From an uncultured Oscillospiraceae bacterium (GTDB lineage Bacteria; Bacillota_A; Clostridia; Oscillospirales; Oscillospiraceae), in the NCBI GenBank assembly GCA_947631675.1, contig CANRMG010000050.1, positions 1 to 11,452 of the forward strand: a DNA stretch of 11,452 bases. The letters run 5' to 3'. Made by a program: the position numbers and the translations under genes. The first letter of the stretch is position 1, and every line of letters starts with the position of its first letter. The notes under the pieces were generated by a model. It saw nothing but the letters and a program-made list of their open reading frames with translations, had not been told where the DNA came from and did no database searches. Below, piece after piece: positions 6,899 through 11,452 of this stretch.

Positions 6899-7597
6899 TC
6901 AGCCCTGGCCGTAGTAGGCGCCGGGGCCGTGCTTGCGCAGATAGTGTTTGTCCAGAAGCTCCTGCTGCATGGGGGGCAGGCCCGGCTCCAGCGCCAGGGC
7001 GTGCAGGGCCATGAAGGCCACCTCCTCCAGGACCACGGCGTTGTGCACCGCGTTCATAGGGTCGGTGCCCCAGGCGAAGGGCCCGTGGCTGTACACCAGC
7101 GCGGCGGGGACCTGATCGGGGTCGATATGGCGGGTCTTCAGGGTCTCGATGATGACGTTGCCCGTCTCCAGCTCATACTTGCCGTTGCCGATCTCGTCGG
7201 GGGTCATCTTCCGGGTGCAGGGTATCTCGCCGTAGAAGTAGTCCCCGTGGGTGGTGCCGTAGGCGGGGATGCCCCGGCCGGCCTGGGCAAAGGAGGTGGC
7301 CCAGCGGCTGTGGGTGTGGATGACGCCGCCCAGGGTGGGGAAGGCGTTGTAGAGCGCCACGTGGGTGGGGGTATCGCTGGAGGGCTTGTAGCGGCCCTCC
7401 ACGCGCTTGCCCTCCATGTCCACGACCACCATATCCTCGGGCTTCATGTCGTCATACTCCACGCCGGAGGGCTTGATGACGATGAGACCTTGTTCCCGGT
7501 CGATGCCGGACACGTTGCCCCAGGTGAAGGTCACGAGCCCGTACTTGGGCAGGAGCAGGTTTGCGTCACATACCAGTTTTTTCAGTTCTTCCAGCAT
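6899..7597 (-). CDS. araD: L-ribulose-5-phosphate 4-epimerase
   Basis: The enzyme interconverts L-ribulose 5-phosphate and D-xylulose 5-phosphate by a zinc-dependent retro-aldol/aldol reaction, the last step of arabinose catabolism before the pentose phosphate pathway. The 232 residues match the E. coli enzyme's length. Zinc ligands H94 and H96 (HTHSRW) and H171 (YSHGPFAWG) are present. Further active-site residues are D75, catalytic D119 (HGDY) and Y229. Phosphate-binding SG (44-45) and SS (73-74) are also visible. The class-II aldolase-type N-terminus has GNVSG (27-31). The upstream araA stop is 10 bases away and overlaps the GAGG ribosome binding site. It is the last gene of the operon. 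Confidence 0.97.
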   Translation of the reverse strand: MLEELKKLVCDANLLLPKYGLVTFTWGNVSGIDREQGLIVIKPSGVEYDDMKPEDMVVVDMEGKRVEGRYKPSSDTPTHVALYNAFPTLGGVIHTHSRWATSFAQAGRGIPAYGTTHGDYFYGEIPCTRKMTPDEIGNGKYELETGNVIIETLKTRHIDPDQVPAALVYSHGPFAWGTDPMNAVHNAVVLEEVAFMALHALALEPGLPPMQQELLDKHYLRKHGPGAYYGQG

Positions 7598-7607
7598 GGT
7601 ATATACC

Positions 7608-9080
7608 TCAAATGGCTTTCAGCTTCCAGGCGATGTCGTTCCAGAAGAGCTCCTTCTCCAGGGCCTCCACGGTGGTGTCCTTGCTGATGTGGACGAACTC
7701 GATGCCCATGATGTTGGCCCAGTCCTTCATCTGCTCGGCGGTCACGTCGTAGGAGAGCACCGTGTGATGGGCGCCGCCGGCGGTGATCCAGCACTCCACG
7801 CCGGTGGTCAGGTCCGGCATGGCCCGCCACATGACCCGCGCCACGGGCAGGTTGGGCATGGGCATGATGGGCTTCACCGCCTCGATGTCCTGCACGATCA
7901 GGCGGAGCCGCCCGCCCATGTCGATGAGGCTGGCCACGATGGCCTTGCCCGCCTTGCCCTCGAACACCAGCCGGGCGGGGTCCTTTTCATTCATGCCGAT
8001 GCCCAGGTGATGGGTCTCGATGCGGGGCTTGCCCGCCGCAAGGCTGGGGCAGACCTCCAGCATGTGGGCGCCCAGGGAATACTCCTGGCCCTCCACCAGA
8101 TGGTAGGTGTAGTCCTCCATAAAGGCGGAAGCGCCGTTGCCGCCCTCGCCCATGGCCTTCATGATGGCGGTCATGGCAGACACCTTCCAGTCGCCCTCGC
8201 CGCCGTAGCCGTAGCCCTGGGCCATCAGGTGCTGGCTGGCCAGGCCGGGCAGCTGCTCCATGCCGTACAGGTCCTGGAAGGTGTTGGAGAAGGCCTTGCA
8301 GCCCTCGGCGTCCATCATCTTCTTGATGGCGATCTCCTCCCGGGCCTGGTAGCGGATGGCGGCGGTGTTGTCGGTGGCGATGTCATAATCAGCCTCGTAT
8401 ACCTTCATGAGCGCGTCGATCTCATCCTCGGTGACGGCGTTCATCTCCTTCACCAGGTCGCCCACGGCCCAGGTGTTCACCTGCCAGCCCAGCTTCGTCT
8501 GGACCTCGACTTTATCGCCCTCGGTGACGGCCACTTCCCGCATATTGTCGCCGAAGCGCATGACCTTCATGCCCCGGCTCACCGCCGCGCCTACGGCCGC
8601 CTTCATCCAGCTGCCAATGCGCTCCAGGACCTTTTCGTCCTTCCAGTAGCCCGCGATGACCTTCCGGGGCATGCGCAGGCGGGCCGCGATGAAGCCGTGC
8701 TCCCGGTCGCCATGGGCGGCCTGGTTCAGGTTCATGAAGTCCATGTCGATCTCCTCGTTGGGGATCTCCTTGTTGTACTGGGTGGCGAAGTGGCAGTAGG
8801 GCTTCTGCAGGGCGGCCAGGCCGTTGATCCACATCTTGCTGGGGGAGAAGGTGTGGCACCAAGTGATGACGCCGGCGCAGTTGTCGTCGTAGTTGGCCTC
8901 CTTGGCCACGTCGGCGATCTCCTTGTTGGTCTTGGCGGTGACCTTGTAGACCAGAGGATAGGGCAGGGCCTTGCTCATCTCGGCGGCCATCTCCTTCGCC
9001 CGGGCCTCCACGGTCTCCAGGACCTCGGGGCCATAGAGGAACTGGGAGCCCACCACGAACCAAAATTCGTATTTGCTCAT
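7608..9080 (-). CDS. araA: L-arabinose isomerase
   Basis: The enzyme converts L-arabinose to L-ribulose in the cytoplasm using Mn2+, the first catabolic step. The 490 residues are close to the family's roughly 500. Residues corresponding to the E. coli metal/catalytic set E306, E333, H350 and H450 are found as E295 (GGEGDW), E322 (FMEDY), H339 (AHMLEVCP) and H439 (GAHHT), with a constant offset of 11. The ATG is preceded by AAGGAGA, which overlaps the TAA stop of the upstream kinase gene (12-base gap). It is the middle gene of a kinase-araA-araD run and looks intact. Confidence 0.97.
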   Translation of the reverse strand: MSKYEFWFVVGSQFLYGPEVLETVEARAKEMAAEMSKALPYPLVYKVTAKTNKEIADVAKEANYDDNCAGVITWCHTFSPSKMWINGLAALQKPYCHFATQYNKEIPNEEIDMDFMNLNQAAHGDREHGFIAARLRMPRKVIAGYWKDEKVLERIGSWMKAAVGAAVSRGMKVMRFGDNMREVAVTEGDKVEVQTKLGWQVNTWAVGDLVKEMNAVTEDEIDALMKVYEADYDIATDNTAAIRYQAREEIAIKKMMDAEGCKAFSNTFQDLYGMEQLPGLASQHLMAQGYGYGGEGDWKVSAMTAIMKAMGEGGNGASAFMEDYTYHLVEGQEYSLGAHMLEVCPSLAAGKPRIETHHLGIGMNEKDPARLVFEGKAGKAIVASLIDMGGRLRLIVQDIEAVKPIMPMPNLPVARVMWRAMPDLTTGVECWITAGGAHHTVLSYDVTAEQMKDWANIMGIEFVHISKDTTVEALEKELFWNDIAWKLKAI

Positions 9081-9092
9081 AGCTATGTCTCC

Positions 9093-10631
9093 TTAAAGCG
9101 CTTCCACAGCGGTCTTTTCCACGGCCAGAAGGGCCTTGTACCGCTGGATATAGGTGTTGAAGCCGTCCACGTCCGCCTGTTCCGGGGCCAGGGTGGTGCC
9201 CTTGGCGTGGCTGAAAACGCGGTTTTGCAGGTAGTCCTCCAGGGTCTCGCCCTCGGCCTTGTTCACCAGGTAGGCGGCCAGCAGGGCCATGCCGTAGGGG
9301 CCGCCCTCGCCGGCGGTCTCCATGCAGGTGACCGGGGCGTTGCAGGCGGCGGCCATGTATCTCTGACCCACCAGCGGGGTCTTGAACAGACCGCCGTGGC
9401 CGGTGAGGGAGTCGATGGCCACGTGCTCCGAGGCCAGGATGTCCATGCCCAGCTTCAGGGTGGACATGGTGGCGTACAGCTGCGCCCGGAAGAAGTTGGC
9501 CAGGGTGAATTTGGCGTCCGGGGTGCGGACCACCAGGGGCCGGCCGGCGTCCATATGGGTGATGCCCTCGCCGGCCAGGTAGTTGCACACCAGCACGCCG
9601 CCGCAGTCCGGGTCGCCCTCCAGGCTCTTCTGATAGAGCTTGGTGTACAGGTCCCCGGCGGCCGGCGCGGCGCCGAACAGCTCCGCCGTTTCCTTCAGCA
9701 CGCCCACCCAGGCGTTGGTGTCGTTGGTGCAGTTGTTGCAGTGGACCATGGCCACGGGGCTGCCGGAGGGGGTGGTCACCAGGTCGATCTCCTCGTAGAC
9801 CTTCGCCAGGGGCTTTTCCAGCACCACCATGGAGAAGATGCTGGTGCCGGCGGACACGTTGCCGGTCCGGGGGGCCACGGCGTTGGTAGCCACCATGCCG
9901 GTTCCCGCGTCGCCCTCGGGCGGCGCGAACAGGATGCTCTCCGCCGGGAGCAGACCGTCCAGCAGCGCGGCGCCCGCCTTGGTCAGGCGTCCCGCGTCCT
10001 GACCCGCCTGCATCACGCCGGGCAGCACGTCGGCCAGACGCCAGGGCAGGTGCCGGGGCGCCACGAGCGCGTCGAATTTTTCCATCATGCCCGGGTCATA
10101 TCCCTTGCCGTCGGGGGCGATGGGGAACATGCCGCTGGCCTCGCCCACGCCCACCGCGTTCACGCCGGTGAGCATGTAGTGGACATAGCCCGCCAGGGTG
10201 GTGATGTGCCGGATGCGGGAGACATGCTCCTCGCCGTTGAGGATGGCCTGATAGAGGTGGGCGATGCTCCAGCGCTGGGGGATGTTGAAGCCGAACAGCT
10301 CCGTCAGCTCCGCCGCGGCGGGGCCGGTGATGGTGTTCTGCCAGGTACGGAAGGGCACCAGAAGCTTCCAGTTTTCGTCAAAGGCCAGATAGCCGTGCAT
10401 CATGGCGGAAACGCCCATGGCGGCAATGTTTTCCCGGCCCTCCAGCTTCGCGAGGGCGGCCTTGAGGCCGGTCCAGACCTCGTCCAGGGAGTAGGTCCAC
10501 ACGCCGTTTTCATAGGTGCTGGCCCAAGTGTAGTCGCCGGAAGAGACGGGGCGGTACGCCCCGTCTATGGCGACGGCCTTGATACGGGTGGAGCCGAACT
10601 CCACGCCCAGATAGAGTTTGTTGTCGTTCAT
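9093..10631 (-). CDS. araB: FGGY-family sugar kinase, probable L-ribulokinase
   Basis: The inferred reaction is ATP-dependent phosphorylation of L-ribulose to L-ribulose 5-phosphate. The protein has 512 residues from ATG at 10629-10631, chosen because AAGGAGA lies just upstream. A longer in-frame start at 10736 would overlap the permease gene. FGGY landmarks are an N-terminal phosphate loop [11 protein letters not shown] (9-19), a probable catalytic base D241 in GDAGTG, and a C-terminal nucleotide region GHGGLFKT (411-418) and ETAGEGG (438-444). It is clearly shorter than, and different at its N-terminus from, the classical AraB of E. coli or Bacillus (about 560 residues). It resembles the kinase form found with araA in Bacteroides and Clostridia. 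The symbol rests on position between a sugar permease and araA-araD. Another ketose specificity, such as xylulose, is possible. Confidence 0.88.
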   Translation of the reverse strand: MNDNKLYLGVEFGSTRIKAVAIDGAYRPVSSGDYTWASTYENGVWTYSLDEVWTGLKAALAKLEGRENIAAMGVSAMMHGYLAFDENWKLLVPFRTWQNTITGPAAAELTELFGFNIPQRWSIAHLYQAILNGEEHVSRIRHITTLAGYVHYMLTGVNAVGVGEASGMFPIAPDGKGYDPGMMEKFDALVAPRHLPWRLADVLPGVMQAGQDAGRLTKAGAALLDGLLPAESILFAPPEGDAGTGMVATNAVAPRTGNVSAGTSIFSMVVLEKPLAKVYEEIDLVTTPSGSPVAMVHCNNCTNDTNAWVGVLKETAELFGAAPAAGDLYTKLYQKSLEGDPDCGGVLVCNYLAGEGITHMDAGRPLVVRTPDAKFTLANFFRAQLYATMSTLKLGMDILASEHVAIDSLTGHGGLFKTPLVGQRYMAAACNAPVTCMETAGEGGPYGMALLAAYLVNKAEGETLEDYLQNRVFSHAKGTTLAPEQADVDGFNTYIQRYKALLAVEKTAVEAL

Positions 10632-10651
10632 GCCGTCTCCTTTTCCACCGG

Positions 10652-11452
10652 TCACTTCTTGTTCTTGCGCATCAGAATGATGCTCTGGATCACCAGGAAC
10701 AGGCAGATCATGGCCGCCACGGTGATGTTGGACCACCAGGCCTCGTCAAAGCCAAGGGTGGAGACGATGCGCTTGATGGTGTTCAAGCTCAGCACGCCGA
10801 AGAAGGTGCCGACGATGTTGCCCACGCCGCCGGTGAGAAGGGTGCCGCCGATGATGGAGGATGCGATGGCGTTCATCTCGTCTCCGGCGCCGTTTGCCAC
10901 ATCGCCGCTGCCGACGTGCAGGAAGTACAATATCCCGCCAAGGCCGGCCAGCAGACCGCACAGCACATGGGCCAGGAACTTGGCCCGGCGGACGTTGATG
11001 CCCAGCATGTTGGCGCTCTGGTTGTTGCCGCCCACAGCATAGAAGCTGCGGCCCAGCTTCGTCCAGCGCAGCACACAGAACAGGATCACCACCACCGCCA
11101 GCGCAATGATCACGCCCACCTCCACATAGGCGGGCACATACTGGCCCAGCTTGTTGTTGGAACCCAGCCCGGGCACGGTGACGCGGATATTCTTGATGGC
11201 AAGGAAGCTCTCGCCGGTCACGCGCACCGGCTCCTTGCTGACGATGGTGGTCATGCCCTTGGCAAAGAACATGCCCGCCAGGGACACGATGAAGGGCTGG
11301 ATGCCCAGATGGGCCACCAGGAAGCCCTGGACGATGCCAAAGGCAAGACCGATGCCCAGGCCCAGCAGAAGCGCTGTGAGGATGCTGCCGCCCTGCTGTT
11401 CCAGGTGGACCGCGCAGCTCATGCACACCAGACCCGTGACGGCGCCCACGCT
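10652..11452 (-). CDS. Sugar ABC transporter permease, CUT2 (RbsC/AraH/YjfF) family, N-terminus beyond window
   Basis: This is an inner-membrane permease subunit for pentose or hexose uptake. The 266 residues present start within the Ser-Val-Gly of the family's conserved DLSVG segment and run to the TGA at 10652-10654, so roughly 60-70 N-terminal residues are missing at the right edge. Hydrophobic spans lie near residues 1-16, 23-46, 53-70, 108-128, 158-178, 197-220 and 240-260. The cytoplasmic ATPase-docking loop [18 protein letters not shown] (141-158) and the motif [16 protein letters not shown] (196-211) are typical of the family. By eye it is closest to E. coli YjfF, a permease of the galactofuranose system. 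Its stop is 20 bases from the kinase ATG, so it is part of the arabinose operon. The ATPase and binding protein should lie upstream, outside the window. Confidence 0.93.
   Translation of the reverse strand, partial: SVGAVTGLVCMSCAVHLEQQGGSILTALLLGLGIGLAFGIVQGFLVAHLGIQPFIVSLAGMFFAKGMTTIVSKEPVRVTGESFLAIKNIRVTVPGLGSNNKLGQYVPAYVEVGVIIALAVVVILFCVLRWTKLGRSFYAVGGNNQSANMLGINVRRAKFLAHVLCGLLAGLGGILYFLHVGSGDVANGAGDEMNAIASSIIGGTLLTGGVGNIVGTFFGVLSLNTIKRIVSTLGFDEAWWSNITVAAMICLFLVIQSIILMRKNKK

Noticed and set aside
10632..10736. A 35-residue N-terminal extension of the kinase
   Set aside because: It would overlap the end of the permease gene, and its residues do not resemble an FGGY kinase. The ATG at 10629-10631 has a good ribosome binding site.
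7407..11042. A 1211-codon open frame on the + strand, antisense to the whole arabinose operon
   Set aside because: It is a mirror of GC-rich codon use in araD, araA, araB and the permease. The translation is dominated by G, H, V, A and L with no recognisable domain, and it crosses four well-supported genes.

Overview
The window looks like ordinary chromosome from a GC-rich, strictly anaerobic, gut-type Firmicute, most likely in the Oscillospiraceae/Clostridia. This placement is inference. It rests on strongly GC-biased codons, AGGAGG-type ribosome binding sites, a flavodiiron protein with a rubredoxin tail, a PreP-type M16C peptidase, and an araB-type kinase resembling the Clostridia/Bacteroides form. 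I see no mobile element, CRISPR array, tRNA or rRNA.

Layout on the + strand: the last codons of a probable leuD, then leuB (34-1104), which closes a leucine operon at a strong terminator. A roughly 450-base gap follows (1105-1556). It is unusually rich in inverted repeats and ends in a promoter and leader for a small, degenerate HPr-like protein (1557-1802). On the - strand, convergent with that gene, lies a large M16C zinc peptidase (1873-4767) with its own terminator. A 191-base divergent control region separates the peptidase from a four-domain flavodiiron protein on the + strand (4959-6809), which has a clear extended -10 promoter and a terminator.

From 11452 down to 6899, on the - strand, runs the distal part of an L-arabinose operon: a CUT2-type sugar permease (cut by the window edge), an FGGY ribulokinase (araB function), araA and araD. 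Gaps between these genes are 10 to 20 bases, and two of the stop codons overlap the next ribosome binding site. The permease brings in sugar. AraA converts L-arabinose to L-ribulose, the kinase phosphorylates it, and AraD epimerises it to D-xylulose 5-phosphate for the pentose phosphate pathway. The ara promoter, regulator, ATPase and binding protein must lie beyond 11452.

Most of the window is well-understood metabolism. The points worth a second look are the hairpin-rich gap before 1557, the small HPr-like protein that appears to lack the phosphorylatable residues, the all-in-one flavodiiron fusion, and the pairing of a YjfF-like permease and a non-classical ribulokinase with araA and araD. 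I did not find convincing evidence of a wholly new system.
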